A stretch of DNA of 49,885 bases from Burkholderiales bacterium (lineage in GTDB: Bacteria; Pseudomonadota; Gammaproteobacteria; Burkholderiales; Burkholderiaceae_C), in contig JAGWLR010000013.1 of NCBI GenBank assembly GCA_028864885.1, forward strand, positions 1 to 49,885. Direction: 5' to 3'. The position numbers and the translations under genes were made by a program. The notes below the pieces were generated by a model, which worked only from the letters and a program-made list of their open reading frames with translations, had not been told where the DNA came from and ran no database searches. How positions within the stretch are numbered: position 1 is the stretch's first letter; each line of letters opens with the position of its first letter. Positions 1-9,322 of this stretch are shown here, in pieces.

Positions 1-428
1 TTACCTGAACCGGTGGCGCCAACCAAAATCAGCAGGCCGCGCTTGGCCATGACGACCTCTTTGAGGATCTGCGGCAGGCCCAGGCCATCCACGGTGGGCA
101 GCTGCTGGGGAATCACCCGCAAGACCATGCCGATGCAGCCCTGCTGCACGAAGGCATTGACCCGGAAACGGCCAATGCCACCGGGCGAGATCGCGAAGTT
201 GCACTCTTTGGTGCGCTCGAACTCGGCCCCTTGCTTGTCGTTCATGATGGCGCGCGCCAGCGCGATCGTGTGCTGCGAGGTGAGCGGCTGGGGCGACACC
301 TTGGTCACCTTGCCGTCCACCTTGATGGCGGGGGGAAAATCAGCGGTGAGGAAGAGGTCAGAGCCGCCTCGGGCGACCATCAACTTGAGCAGATCATTGA
401 TGAATTTCGCGGCCTGGTCCCGTTCCAT
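1..428 (-). CDS. pilU: PilU, type IV pilus retraction ATPase (partial, N-terminal 142 residues)
   Basis: Partial gene that runs off the left edge of the window. The visible part carries the PilT/PilU N-terminal PAS-like domain (SDLFLTADFPPAIKVDG near residues 23-39, then FRVNAFVQQG). It ends inside a Walker A motif, GATGSG at residues 137-142, with the lysine codon cut by the window edge. PilU is the accessory hexameric ATPase that works with PilT at the cytoplasmic base of the type IV pilus to depolymerise pilin. I chose the ATG at 428 because the protein then begins MERDQAAKFINDLL, the usual PilU start. It is the third gene of a pilT - cyclic-nucleotide-binding gene - pilU run, 45 bases after the preceding stop, so probably co-transcribed. 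PilU rather than a second PilT is favoured by position and by the SDLFLTA motif (PilT has SDLHLSAG). Confidence 0.93.
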   Translation of the reverse strand, partial: MERDQAAKFINDLLKLMVARGGSDLFLTADFPPAIKVDGKVTKVSPQPLTSQHTIALARAIMNDKQGAEFERTKECNFAISPGGIGRFRVNAFVQQGCIGMVLRVIPQQLPTVDGLGLPQILKEVVMAKRGLLILVGATGSG

Positions 429-473
429 GGCAAGTCCCTCGGTGAAATCGATTCAGCACTGACCCGCGGCGCT

Positions 474-1154
474 TCAGCCTGCGGTCAGCAATGCACCCAG
501 TCGGGCGCTCAGTTGTCGCATGCGCAGCGACAGGCGCCGTGCGGTCGAGGCCATCAAGGCCATGCCCAGACGGGGTTCTTCGATCGCCAGTTCGTCCAAG
601 GCGGCGCTGGTCAGCACGGCGATGGAACAGCGGCTGAGTGTCAAACACGACGCGAAGCGCGCGCCGGCATCCAGTAAGGACATCTCGCCTAGCACATCGC
701 CCTCGCGCGCTTCGGCCAGACGTGCTCGCGCGCCGGTAGGCTGAACACGATCGACTGCGACCAAGCCTTCCAGCACGATCAGGGCGTAGTCGCCCTTTTC
801 TTCCTGAACGATCAGCTCGCGCCCAGGGGGCACGGAGATGAATTCGAGGTGGTCGAGCAGTTTGCGCCGATCCTCATTGGCGAGTGAAGCCATCAGGGCG
901 TCGCTGCCCCAGGTCTTGAGCAGGAGCTCCAGGCCCTGGTGGGGATCAAGGGCATGGGCCCCCACCGCCAGGGCGCGCGCGGTCCATGCCGAGGTGGCAC
1001 GGGTGTACTCGGGGCGCTCCAGAAACTGGGTGGCAAAGAAGCCCTCGTCGTCAGCCTGTGGCGGAGCCGCGCGGCCACTGCCGCTCAACTCCCCAGGGCG
1101 CGTCTGGGAGGCCGATGAGGCGCCTGAGACGAATCGGTCCAGAAATCGTTTCAT
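474..1154 (-). CDS. Cyclic-nucleotide-binding-domain protein between pilT and pilU
   Basis: A 226-residue protein with one Crp/PKA-type cyclic nucleotide-binding domain at about residues 92-195 and no DNA-binding domain, so it is not a Crp/Fnr transcription factor. The phosphate-binding cassette region is visible as GDVLGEMSLLDAGARFASC (residues 152-170). It retains the Gly-Glu pair and an arginine that contact the cyclic phosphate in family members, so ligand binding is plausible but unproven. The first 90 residues are low-complexity and unrecognised. It starts one base after the pilT stop and 45 bases before pilU, which implies one transcript and a role linked to pilus retraction. The inference is that it couples a nucleotide second messenger to PilT/PilU. 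It could equally be a degenerate, ligand-free scaffold. Confidence 0.85.
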   Translation of the reverse strand: MKRFLDRFVSGASSASQTRPGELSGSGRAAPPQADDEGFFATQFLERPEYTRATSAWTARALAVGAHALDPHQGLELLLKTWGSDALMASLANEDRRKLLDHLEFISVPPGRELIVQEEKGDYALIVLEGLVAVDRVQPTGARARLAEAREGDVLGEMSLLDAGARFASCLTLSRCSIAVLTSAALDELAIEEPRLGMALMASTARRLSLRMRQLSARLGALLTAG

Positions 1155-1155
1155 A

Positions 1156-2199
1156 TCAACCTGGGAAGTTTTCTGGGAATTTGGCCTTGGAGCGCGCTTC
1201 GGCCGGCGAAATCACGTTGCGACGTACCAGATCGGCCAGGTTCTGATCCAGTGTCTGCATGCCTTGGGCATTACCGGTCTGGATGGCAGAGTACATCTGC
1301 GCGATCTTGTTTTCGCGGATCAGGTTGCGGATGGCCGCCGTGCCGATCATGATTTCGTGCGCGGCCACACGGCCGGAGCCATCCTTGGTCTTGCACAAGG
1401 TTTGCGAGATCACCGCCTGCAACGATTCGGACAACATGGCACGAACCATGTCCTTTTCAGCGGCGGGGAACACGTCAACCACCCGGTCAATGGTCTTGGC
1501 GGCGCTGGAGGTGTGCAGGGTGCCAAACACCAAGTGCCCGGTTTCTGCAGCCGTCAAGGCGAGACGAATGGTTTCCAGGTCGCGCATTTCGCCCACCAGG
1601 ATCGCATCAGGGTCTTCACGCAAGGCCGAGCGCAAGGCGTTGGCAAAACTCATGGTGTGAGGGCCGACCTCACGCTGGTTGATCAGGCACTTTTTGGATT
1701 CGTGCACGAATTCGATCGGGTCTTCCACCGTCAGGATGTGGCCGTATTCCGTTTCATTGAGGTGGTTGACCATGCCCGCCAAGGTGGTCGACTTACCGGA
1801 ACCCGTCGGACCAGTCACCAGCACCAGTCCCCGCGGTTTCAGCGCCAGATCCTGGAAAACCTTGGGCGCATTGAGCTGCTCCAGCGTCAGGATCTTGGAA
1901 GGAATGGTCCGGAAAACAGCGCCCGCGCCGCGGTTCTGGTTGAAGGCATTGACCCGGAAGCGGGCCAGCCCCTGAATTTCAAACGAAAAGTCGCACTCCA
2001 GCGTTTCTTCGTAGTGTTTGCGCTGGGAGTCGTTCATGATGTCGTACACCATGTCGTGGACCTGTTTGTGGTCCAAGGCGTCGACGTTGATGCGCCGGAC
2101 ATCCCCGTGCACGCGAATCATGGGAGGCAAGCCCGCCGACAAGTGCAAGTCAGATGCCTTGTTTTTGACCGAGAACGCAAGCAGTTGGGTGATATCCAT
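1156..2199 (-). CDS. pilT: PilT, type IV pilus retraction ATPase
   Basis: A 347-residue secretion-ATPase-family protein of the normal PilT length. It has the N-terminal SDLHLSAG motif (16-23), Walker A GPTGSGKS (130-137), the Asp box and Walker B around DAILVGEMRD (198-207), a His box (GTLHTSSA, 226-233) and the PilT-specific C-terminal AIRNLIREN motif (289-297) needed for retraction in characterised PilTs. It powers pilus retraction, twitching and DNA uptake from the cytoplasmic face of the inner membrane. It is divergent from yggS with only 38 bases between the two start codons, so the two promoters must overlap or lie inside the neighbouring gene. The next gene downstream starts one base after its stop. 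Confidence 0.97.
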   Translation of the reverse strand: MDITQLLAFSVKNKASDLHLSAGLPPMIRVHGDVRRINVDALDHKQVHDMVYDIMNDSQRKHYEETLECDFSFEIQGLARFRVNAFNQNRGAGAVFRTIPSKILTLEQLNAPKVFQDLALKPRGLVLVTGPTGSGKSTTLAGMVNHLNETEYGHILTVEDPIEFVHESKKCLINQREVGPHTMSFANALRSALREDPDAILVGEMRDLETIRLALTAAETGHLVFGTLHTSSAAKTIDRVVDVFPAAEKDMVRAMLSESLQAVISQTLCKTKDGSGRVAAHEIMIGTAAIRNLIRENKIAQMYSAIQTGNAQGMQTLDQNLADLVRRNVISPAEARSKAKFPENFPG

Positions 2200-2237
2200 G
2201 GATGATATTTGGATAGAGAAATCCTCGACGGACCATT

Positions 2238-2924
2238 ATGGCGACGATCGCAAACAACCTACAACTCGTTAGAAACCGTATTTCCCAGGCTTGTTTGAAG
2301 GTTCACCGGCCAGAGAGCAGTGTGACGCTCCTGGCGGTCAGTAAAACATTTCCGGCCGAGAATGTCCGTGAAGCATTCAACGCCGGCCAAAAACTGTTTG
2401 GAGAAAACTACGTTCAGGAGGCGCTGGAGAAGATTGCCGCCCTTTCGGATATTCGCGACCGCATTGAATGGCATTTGATTGGGCCGCTGCAAAGCAACAA
2501 AACCCGGCCCGTGGCCGAGGCGTTTGACTGGGTGCACACCGTTGACCGTCTGAAGGTGGCCCAACGCCTGAGCGAGCAGCGCCCGCCCCATTTGCCGCCG
2601 CTGCAGGTTTGCGTGCAAGTCAACACCAGTGGCGAAGACAGCAAAAGCGGTTGTGACCCCGACGCCTCGCTGGCCTTGGCCCAAGCGGTGGCACAACTAC
2701 CCCGATTGACGCTACGCGGCATCATGGCCTTGCCCGCCCCCAGCCCCGATCCGGCAGTTCAGCACGCCGCGCTGCAACAGGTTCGACGCCTGTTCGAGCA
2801 GTGGCAAGCGGCGGGGCTGGACGTCGATACGGTGTCGATGGGCATGAGCAATGACCTGGAGGCGGCCGTGGAAGAAGGCGCCACCCTGGTCCGCATCGGC
2901 ACCGCCATCTTCGGGCAGCGTTGA
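2238..2924 (+). CDS. yggS: YggS-family PLP homeostasis protein
   Basis: A 228-residue protein of the YggS/PROSC (PLPBP) family, a fold-type III pyridoxal-phosphate-binding barrel that buffers PLP and affects amino-acid and keto-acid pools. The PLP lysine is K36 in LLAVSKTFPA. Other family landmarks are FGENYVQEA, EWHLIGPLQSNK, VQVNTSGEDSKSG and the C-terminal SMGMSNDLEAAVEEGATLVRIGTAIFG, which holds the phosphate-binding loop. The ATG at 2238 gives the usual short N-terminus; no strong Shine-Dalgarno is visible. It lies directly upstream of proC (20-base gap to the chosen proC start), the common yggS-proC pairing. Confidence 0.95.
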   Translation: MATIANNLQLVRNRISQACLKVHRPESSVTLLAVSKTFPAENVREAFNAGQKLFGENYVQEALEKIAALSDIRDRIEWHLIGPLQSNKTRPVAEAFDWVHTVDRLKVAQRLSEQRPPHLPPLQVCVQVNTSGEDSKSGCDPDASLALAQAVAQLPRLTLRGIMALPAPSPDPAVQHAALQQVRRLFEQWQAAGLDVDTVSMGMSNDLEAAVEEGATLVRIGTAIFGQR

Positions 2925-2944
2925 ACTGCGGCATCATTGAGGCC

Positions 2945-3763
2945 ATGAGCACTCCCATCGACATCGCATTCATCGGCGGCGGCAACATGGCCACTGCCAT
3001 CATCGGCGGCCTGTTGCGCCAAGGGCGTTCGCCCGCCTCCATTCTGGTCATCGACCCGGTGATCGAACAGCGACAGCGCTTGACCGAGACCTTAGGCGTC
3101 CAGACGGCCGAAGGACCAGAAGCCGCTTTGCGCGAAGCCCAAACCGTGGTGTGGGCCGTCAAGCCGCAACAGTTCAAGGAGGCTGCCCAAACCTATGCCA
3201 GCCTGACGGATCAGGCCCTGCATTACAGCGTGATGGCCGGCTTACGGACCGACGACATGGCGCGCTTGCTGGGCACGCCTCGCATCGTGCGCGCCATGCC
3301 CAACACCCCCGCCTTGGTGGGGCAAGGCATGACGGGGCTCTATGCCCGCGAGGAGGTCAGCGCCGATGAGCGTTCGGCCGTCGAGAGCATGGTCGAAACG
3401 ACCGGGCAGTTTCTGTGGGTGAACCAGGAGGCCGATCTGGACGCCGTGACCGCCCTGTCGGGATCAGGCCCAGCCTATGTGTTCTATTTCATCGAAGGCA
3501 TGATGCAGGCCGCACAGGACATGGGGCTCAGCGCCGAACAGGGGCGGCAACTGGCCTTGGCCACCTTTGGCGGCGCCACCACCCTGGCGGCGCAATCGAC
3601 CGACAGCCCGGCCGTACTTCGCGAACGAGTCACCTCGAAAGGCGGCACCACCTACGCCGCCTTGACCACCATGGAAAGCGCTGGGGTGAAGGCCGCGTTC
3701 ATCAGCGCCATGCGCGCCGCGCAGCAGCGCGCCCAGGAGCTGGGTGACGAGTTCGGGCGCTAA
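2945..3763 (+). CDS. proC: Pyrroline-5-carboxylate reductase
   Basis: A 272-residue P5C reductase that catalyses the last step of proline synthesis, reducing 1-pyrroline-5-carboxylate with NAD(P)H in the cytoplasm. An N-terminal Rossmann motif reads FIGGGNMATAIIGGL (9-23), followed by WAVKPQQF, RAMPNTPALVGQGMTG and ALSGSGPAYVF. The C-terminal dimerisation and active-site segment is TSKGGTTYAALTTME. I chose the ATG at 2945 because it gives the canonical N-terminus; an upstream TTG at 2921 overlaps the yggS stop and would add eight residues unlike the family. Likely co-transcribed with yggS. Confidence 0.96.
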   Translation: MSTPIDIAFIGGGNMATAIIGGLLRQGRSPASILVIDPVIEQRQRLTETLGVQTAEGPEAALREAQTVVWAVKPQQFKEAAQTYASLTDQALHYSVMAGLRTDDMARLLGTPRIVRAMPNTPALVGQGMTGLYAREEVSADERSAVESMVETTGQFLWVNQEADLDAVTALSGSGPAYVFYFIEGMMQAAQDMGLSAEQGRQLALATFGGATTLAAQSTDSPAVLRERVTSKGGTTYAALTTMESAGVKAAFISAMRAAQQRAQELGDEFGR

Positions 3764-3777
3764 ACGGGATCAGGCGC

Positions 3778-4668
3778 TCACCGGACCGAGACCAGCACCG
3801 TGTCGAGCGCCAGGCCCAGCCAGACGGTGAATCCCAGCCAATGATTGAGCCGGAAGGCCTTGAAACAGGCCATCCGCTCGCGGCCTTTGATGAGCCACCC
3901 ATGCCACAAGGCTTGGAGCGCTGCGGCAGCCAACCCCAGCTGGTAGACCCAGCCGCGGCCAGAGAGCTGGCCTGCCATGTACCAGCAGACCAGGCAAAGC
4001 AGGTAAAACGCCATCACGCCGATGACATCGAAGCGCCCCAGGGTGATGGCTGAAGTGCGGATGCCGATGCGCAGGTCATCGTTGCGATCGACCATCGCGT
4101 ATTCGGTGTCATACGCCAACACCCAGCCCAGATTGCCGATCATCAGCCATGCCACCTGTGCTGGGATCTGGTTCTGAATAGCCGCATACGCCATCGGGAT
4201 CCCGAAACTGAAGGCCACCCCCAGCACCGCTTGCGGCATGGAGAAGAAGCGTTTGGTGTAGGGGTAGACGACGGTGACGGCCAGCGCCCCAAAGGACAAG
4301 CCGATCGTGTAGGGATTGGTGGTGAGCACCAGTGCAAAAGACACCAGCGCCAGGATGGCCCCCACACCCAGCGATTCTTTGACGCTCAACTTGCCGCTGG
4401 TGATGGGACGCTGGGCCGTGCGCTCGACGTAGCGGTCAAACTCTTTATCAGCCACATCATTGACCGCACACCCGGCGCTGCGCATGAGGATCGTGCCGAG
4501 GGTGAAGACCAGCAACAGGTGCCAACCCGGAAAGCCCCCCGCCGCCAGCCACAAGGCCATCCAAGTCGGCCAAAGCAGCAGCAGCCACCCCTGGGGGCGA
4601 TTCCAGCGGATCAGGTCAAGGTAGAGCGACCAGCGGTCGCGCCAAGTCAGGGTGGCGGTGGTGTTCAC
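3778..4668 (-). CDS. ubiA: 4-hydroxybenzoate polyprenyltransferase
   Basis: A 296-residue integral-membrane prenyltransferase that attaches a polyprenyl chain to 4-hydroxybenzoate, the first membrane-bound step of ubiquinone synthesis. Both Mg-diphosphate-binding aspartate motifs are present: NDVADKEFD (70-78) and [12 protein letters not shown] (187-198). Several hydrophobic helices are evident. The start is a GTG at 4668. The gene lies 8 bases downstream of the efflux outer-membrane gene in the same direction, so read-through from the pump operon is possible, although no functional link is known. It converges with proC over 14 bases and I see no clear terminator between them. Confidence 0.96.
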   Translation of the reverse strand: MNTTATLTWRDRWSLYLDLIRWNRPQGWLLLLWPTWMALWLAAGGFPGWHLLLVFTLGTILMRSAGCAVNDVADKEFDRYVERTAQRPITSGKLSVKESLGVGAILALVSFALVLTTNPYTIGLSFGALAVTVVYPYTKRFFSMPQAVLGVAFSFGIPMAYAAIQNQIPAQVAWLMIGNLGWVLAYDTEYAMVDRNDDLRIGIRTSAITLGRFDVIGVMAFYLLCLVCWYMAGQLSGRGWVYQLGLAAAALQALWHGWLIKGRERMACFKAFRLNHWLGFTVWLGLALDTVLVSVR

Positions 4669-4676
4669 ACCCGTGA

Positions 4677-6191
4677 TTATCGCGAGGCTTGAGACGAATC
4701 GGAAGACTCCAGCCAGCCGCCGCCCAGGGCGCGGTAGACACTGATTTCAGCCTGCTGGCGCGCCAATTGAGCCGCGATCAAGGCCTGTTGAGCCGAGAAC
4801 AAGCTGCGCTGGGCATCCAGCAAATCCAACTGGTTGGCCACACCCGAGTCGTAGCGCAAGGTCGACAAGCGCAAACGGGCCGCCTCGGCTTGCGCCTGTG
4901 CCAACTGGGCTTGCGCCTGATCTGCATAGGTTTGACGGGCCACCAGCGTGTCGGCGACTTCCTTGAATGCGGTCTGAACCGCCTTGTCGTACTGCGCCAG
5001 GGCGATGTCGCGCTTCACGAAGGCCGCATCAACCCCTGCCTTGCCGCGGCCCGCATCGAAGATCGGCACCGTGACCGAAGGCGAGAAGGTCCAGGCATTG
5101 CGACCATCGTTGAACAAGCCCGACAGCGAATCGCTGACCACCCCCGCACTGCCCGTGAGGCTGATGCGAGGGAATCGTGCGGCCCGGGCAGCACCGATGT
5201 TGGCATTGGCGGCAATCAACTGCTGTTCAGCCTGCGCAATGTCAGGACGCTGCAGCAACACATCGGAGGACAAGCCGACTGGCAAGGGGCGCAGCTCTGG
5301 CCACAACGTGGCCTGCACCACCTGCTCGGCCCCACGACTGTCTGCCGCCCGGCCCAAGGACATCACATCTAGCTGAGGCTGAGGCGGCAACAAATCAGGT
5401 GACACAGGCTGTCCAACCAGCAAGGACAAGGCGCTCAGGTCTTGCGCCCATTGGCGCTGGGCTTGCGCCCGCGTGATCTTGGCACCTTCGACCAGCGACT
5501 GCGCCGAGCGCAAATCCAGCTCGTTGAGCACGCCCTGGTCAAACTTCAACTGCAGCAGCTTGAGGGCCTCTTGCCGAGTCTGCAGCGTTTGCTCGCTCAA
5601 GGCCTGCTGCCAGCGGTCTGCCCACAGGGCGTAATAGGCATTGGCAACCGATGCCACCAGGCTGATGTGGGCCGATTTGCGGGCCTGCTCTGAAGCCAAC
5701 ACCTGCGCCGATGCGGCTTCAGTCAGCGACTTGACGCGGCCAAACAGATCGAGCTCATAGGCTGCCACGGTCAGCCCGCCGGTCACCGTCGTGGTGATGG
5801 GATAAGGCGAAGCATTGGAAGGGCCGCGTGTGCCGCTGATCCCTGCGTTCAAGGTGGGGAAGCGATCGGCATTCTGGATTTGATACGCCGCCCGCAACTG
5901 GTCCACATTCAGGATCGCCACCCGCAAGTCGCGGTTGTTGGTGAGCGCCTGGCGAATCAAGCCTTGCAGCCGCGTGTCGGTGAAGTACTGCGTCCAGGGC
6001 AATTCAGACACCGGCTGGGCTTGTGCGGCGGGCGCCGAGGCCCCCTGCTGAGGCAGTTGGGCCGGCACCGCCAGGCTGGGTCGCTCGTACACCGGGGCCA
6101 TCGAGCAGGCGGTGGCACTCAGCACCGCCGCCAGAGCCACCACCATGCGCAGCTGGCGTGGGGCGCCAGCCCCTTGTGGGGTCTTATTCAT
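4677..6191 (-). CDS. RND efflux outer-membrane lipoprotein (OprM/NodT family)
   Basis: A 504-residue outer-membrane efflux channel that would form the TolC-like exit duct of the pump encoded upstream. It has a lipoprotein signal with lipobox near LSATAC, then the family start [16 protein letters not shown], the internally duplicated alpha-helical OEP repeats ([34 protein letters not shown]) and the conserved [14 protein letters not shown] segment. I chose the ATG at 6191, which overlaps the last codons of the pump gene by 8 bases, giving the start MNKTPQG; an in-frame codon five residues upstream is less likely. Translational coupling with the pump is expected. Confidence 0.94.
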   Translation of the reverse strand: MNKTPQGAGAPRQLRMVVALAAVLSATACSMAPVYERPSLAVPAQLPQQGASAPAAQAQPVSELPWTQYFTDTRLQGLIRQALTNNRDLRVAILNVDQLRAAYQIQNADRFPTLNAGISGTRGPSNASPYPITTTVTGGLTVAAYELDLFGRVKSLTEAASAQVLASEQARKSAHISLVASVANAYYALWADRWQQALSEQTLQTRQEALKLLQLKFDQGVLNELDLRSAQSLVEGAKITRAQAQRQWAQDLSALSLLVGQPVSPDLLPPQPQLDVMSLGRAADSRGAEQVVQATLWPELRPLPVGLSSDVLLQRPDIAQAEQQLIAANANIGAARAARFPRISLTGSAGVVSDSLSGLFNDGRNAWTFSPSVTVPIFDAGRGKAGVDAAFVKRDIALAQYDKAVQTAFKEVADTLVARQTYADQAQAQLAQAQAEAARLRLSTLRYDSGVANQLDLLDAQRSLFSAQQALIAAQLARQQAEISVYRALGGGWLESSDSSQASR

Positions 6192-9100
6192 GAGAAGTCT
6201 CCACATCGTGGGCAGTGGGGCGTGCGGGGAAGAAGCGTCGCACCACCACGAAAAACACCGGCACGAAGAGCACCGCCAACACAGTCGCTGCGATCATGCC
6301 GCTCATCACGCCTGTGCCGATCGCGCGCTGGCTGGCCGCACCGGCGCCGTTGGCGACCACCAGCGGCAACACGCCCAGGATGAACGCCACCGACGTCATC
6401 ACGATCGGGCGGAAACGCAGATGGCAAGCCTGCAGAGTGGCTTCCATCGCACTCATGCCTTTGCTTTGCAACTCACGCGCAAACTCGATGATCAGAATGG
6501 CGTTCTTGGCCGACAAGCCGATGATGGTGATCAGGCCCACCTTGAAGAACACGTCGTTGGGCAACCCGCGCAAGGTGGCCCCGAGCAAGGAACCCAGGAT
6601 GCCCAAAGGCACCACCAGCATCACGGCAAACGGGATCGACCAGCTTTCGTACAAAGCAGCCAGACACAAGAACACGGCCAGCAACGAGAACACCAGCAAG
6701 GCCGAGGCCTGTGAGCCCGACAACTGCTCTTCACGCGACAGCCCCGTCCATTCAATGCCGATGCCCGCCGGCAACTTGGCAGCCAACGCTTCGACCTCTG
6801 CCATGGCCTGGCCCGTGCTGAAGCCCGGGGCCGCATCACCGGCCAAGCGCATGGCAGGGTAGCCGTTGTAACGAACCGCCTGCATCTGCCCCGTCACCCA
6901 ATGTGATTTAACGAAGGACGACAGCGGCACGCTTTGCCCTTGGTTGTTCATCACATTGAGTTGCAGGATCTGCTCGGGCTGCATCCGAGCTGCAGCATCG
7001 GCTTGCACCACCACCCGCTGCAGGCGAGCCTGATTGGGGAAGTCGTTGACGTAGGCCGAGCCCAAGGCGGTCGACAAGGTGCTGCTGATCGCATCGAAAC
7101 TGACCCCCAGGGCATAAGCCTTGTCACGGTCGATTTCCAGTTGCAGTTGGGGCGCGTCTTCCAGACCATCGGGGCGCACCCCCGTCACGATCTTGCTTTC
7201 ACGCAGCATGCCCATGAGCTGATTGCGCGCAGCCAGCAGGGCATCGTGACCCAGCCCCCCGCGGTCTTGCAGGCGCAAGGCAAAGCCCGTGGCGTTGCCC
7301 AACTCGCGGATCGGCGGTGGGTTCAAGGGGTAGATGAACGCATCGCGGATGCCCATGAGGGCGCCGAAAGCACGCTTGGCCAATGCCTGAGCCGAGTGGG
7401 CCTCACCCTTGCGTTGATCGAAGTCTTTCAAAGTGACGAAGGCCAAAGCGGCGTTCTGCCCGGCCCCCGAGAACGAGAAGCCCACCACCCCGACCACCGA
7501 CTGCACCTCAGGCTGCTTCTTGAAATAGTCTTCGACCTGGGCGATCACGGCCTCGGTACGAGGCGCTGTGGCACCGGGTGGCAGCTGCACGTTGACAATC
7601 AGGTTGCCCTGATCTTCGTTGGGCAGGAAAGCCGCAGGCATGCGCACATACAACCAGCCCACCACGCCCACGATCAGTAGATACACGATCAACACCCGGC
7701 CTCCGCGGCGCACCAGCTTGGCAGCCAGGCTTTCATAGCCATGGGTCGTGGAGGTGAAGAAGCGGTTGAACCAGCCGAAGAAACCGCCCTTTTCATGGTG
7801 ATCGTCGGGCACGGGCTTGAGCAGGGTGGCACAAAGCGCCGGCGTCAATGACAACGCCAGGAAAGCCGAGAACAGCATCGAGGCCACCATCGACAGCGAG
7901 AACTGGCGATAGATGTTGCCCACGGAGCCCGCAAAGAAGGCCATTGGGATGAACACCGACACCAGCACCACGGTGATGCCCACGATCGCGCCGCTGATCT
8001 GGCTCATGGCCTTCTTGGTGGCAGCATAGGGCGAGAGGCCCTCTTGCGCCATCAAGCGTTCGACGTTTTCGACCACCACGATGGCATCGTCCACCAGGAT
8101 GCCAATGGCCAGCACCATGCCGAACATGGTCAGCACATTGATCGAAAAACCGGCAGCCATCATCACGCCAAAGGTGCCGAGCAGAGCCACGGGCACCACG
8201 ATGGTCGGGATCAGCGTGTAGCGGATGTTCTGCAGGAACAGGTACATCACCAGGAACACCAGCACCACCGCTTCGAGCAGGGTCTCGACCACCTGGGTGA
8301 TCGACAACTGGATGAAGCCGGAGGTGTCATACGGGAAGGAGTAGCTCATCCCTTGTGGGAAGTACTTCTTCAACTCGACCATCCGCTCTTTCACCAGCTT
8401 GGCCGATTCCAACGCATTGCCGGTGGGCGACAGCTGCACGGCCATGCCCACAGCCGGGGTGCCGTTCAAGCGAGCATAGGTGCCATAGGTTTGACCGCCC
8501 AGTTCAATCCGGGCCACGTCCTTGAGGCGAACGGTGGAGCCATCCGGTTTGGCTCGCAGCACGATGTTGCCGAACTGCTCGGTGCTTTCCAGTTGGCCAT
8601 TGACCACCACGGTAGCGGTCATGGTCTGATCGATCAAGTTGGGGCGATCCCCCAGCGCACCAGCCGGCACCAGGGCGTTCTGCGCCTTGATGGCGTTGTT
8701 GACATCCGTGATGTTCAAGCCATAGGACACGAGCTTGGCGGGATCGACCCACACGCGCATCGCGCGCTCGGTGCCGTAAAGCTGCACCTGCCCGATGCCT
8801 TTGACGCGTTGCAATTCAGGCAGGATGTTGCGCGAGGCGTAGTCACCCAAGGCCACCGGATCGTAGGCCGGGTTGGTCGACGACAGCATCACGAACATCA
8901 GCACGTTGCTGCGCGACTTGTCGACCTTGACGCCCTGCTGCGTCACCGCCGCCGGCAATCGTGGTGTCGCGCGCGACAGGCGGTTCTGCACATCCACCTG
9001 AGCCAGGTCGATGTTGGTGCCGGTTTCGAACGTGACAGTGATGGTCCCAGTGCCGTTGGCCTGGCTCACCGATTCCATGTAAGCCAAGCCGGGCGAGCCG

Positions 9101-9309
9101 TTGAGCTCCTGCTCGATCACGCTGATCACGCTCTCGTCTAGGGTCTTGGCTGACGCGCCTGGATACGTGGCACTGATCACCACAGAGGGCGGTGCCACCG
9201 TGGGGTACTGGGCAATTGGCAATTGCGAAATGGCCACCCCACCGAAAATGAGGATGAACAGCGCAATCACCCAGGCAAAGATAGGCCTGTCAATGAAGAA
9301 GCGTGGCAT
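6184..9309 (-). CDS. RND multidrug efflux permease (HAE1 family, AcrB/MexB-like)
   Basis: A 1041-residue inner-membrane proton-driven drug exporter of the usual HAE1 length. The N-terminus MPRFFIDRPIFAWVIALFI is typical. The transmembrane proton-relay aspartates fall at D407 and D408 (GILVDDAIVVVENVE), the same positions as in AcrB, and the relay lysine is in LSAKNAILIIEFARE near the C-terminus. Large periplasmic loops follow TM1 and TM7. Substrate range cannot be read from sequence. It is the second gene of a three-gene operon: the adaptor lies 13 bases upstream and the outer-membrane channel overlaps its end. Confidence 0.96.
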   Translation of the reverse strand: MPRFFIDRPIFAWVIALFILIFGGVAISQLPIAQYPTVAPPSVVISATYPGASAKTLDESVISVIEQELNGSPGLAYMESVSQANGTGTITVTFETGTNIDLAQVDVQNRLSRATPRLPAAVTQQGVKVDKSRSNVLMFVMLSSTNPAYDPVALGDYASRNILPELQRVKGIGQVQLYGTERAMRVWVDPAKLVSYGLNITDVNNAIKAQNALVPAGALGDRPNLIDQTMTATVVVNGQLESTEQFGNIVLRAKPDGSTVRLKDVARIELGGQTYGTYARLNGTPAVGMAVQLSPTGNALESAKLVKERMVELKKYFPQGMSYSFPYDTSGFIQLSITQVVETLLEAVVLVFLVMYLFLQNIRYTLIPTIVVPVALLGTFGVMMAAGFSINVLTMFGMVLAIGILVDDAIVVVENVERLMAQEGLSPYAATKKAMSQISGAIVGITVVLVSVFIPMAFFAGSVGNIYRQFSLSMVASMLFSAFLALSLTPALCATLLKPVPDDHHEKGGFFGWFNRFFTSTTHGYESLAAKLVRRGGRVLIVYLLIVGVVGWLYVRMPAAFLPNEDQGNLIVNVQLPPGATAPRTEAVIAQVEDYFKKQPEVQSVVGVVGFSFSGAGQNAALAFVTLKDFDQRKGEAHSAQALAKRAFGALMGIRDAFIYPLNPPPIRELGNATGFALRLQDRGGLGHDALLAARNQLMGMLRESKIVTGVRPDGLEDAPQLQLEIDRDKAYALGVSFDAISSTLSTALGSAYVNDFPNQARLQRVVVQADAAARMQPEQILQLNVMNNQGQSVPLSSFVKSHWVTGQMQAVRYNGYPAMRLAGDAAPGFSTGQAMAEVEALAAKLPAGIGIEWTGLSREEQLSGSQASALLVFSLLAVFLCLAALYESWSIPFAVMLVVPLGILGSLLGATLRGLPNDVFFKVGLITIIGLSAKNAILIIEFARELQSKGMSAMEATLQACHLRFRPIVMTSVAFILGVLPLVVANGAGAASQRAIGTGVMSGMIAATVLAVLFVPVFFVVVRRFFPARPTAHDVETSHE

Positions 9310-9322
9310 GGCGGCGCTCCTC

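Noticed and set aside
838-2205. A 455-codon open frame on the plus strand opposite pilT
   Set aside because: Antisense shadow; pilT and its neighbour explain the interval with clear family motifs.
3764-3777. Terminator between the convergent proC and ubiA genes
   Set aside because: The 14-base gap and flanking bases form no stem with a T-run on either strand.
8044-9141. A 365-codon open frame on the plus strand opposite the RND pump
   Set aside because: Composition (His/Gln/Arg-rich) and lack of motifs mark it as a shadow of the pump gene.
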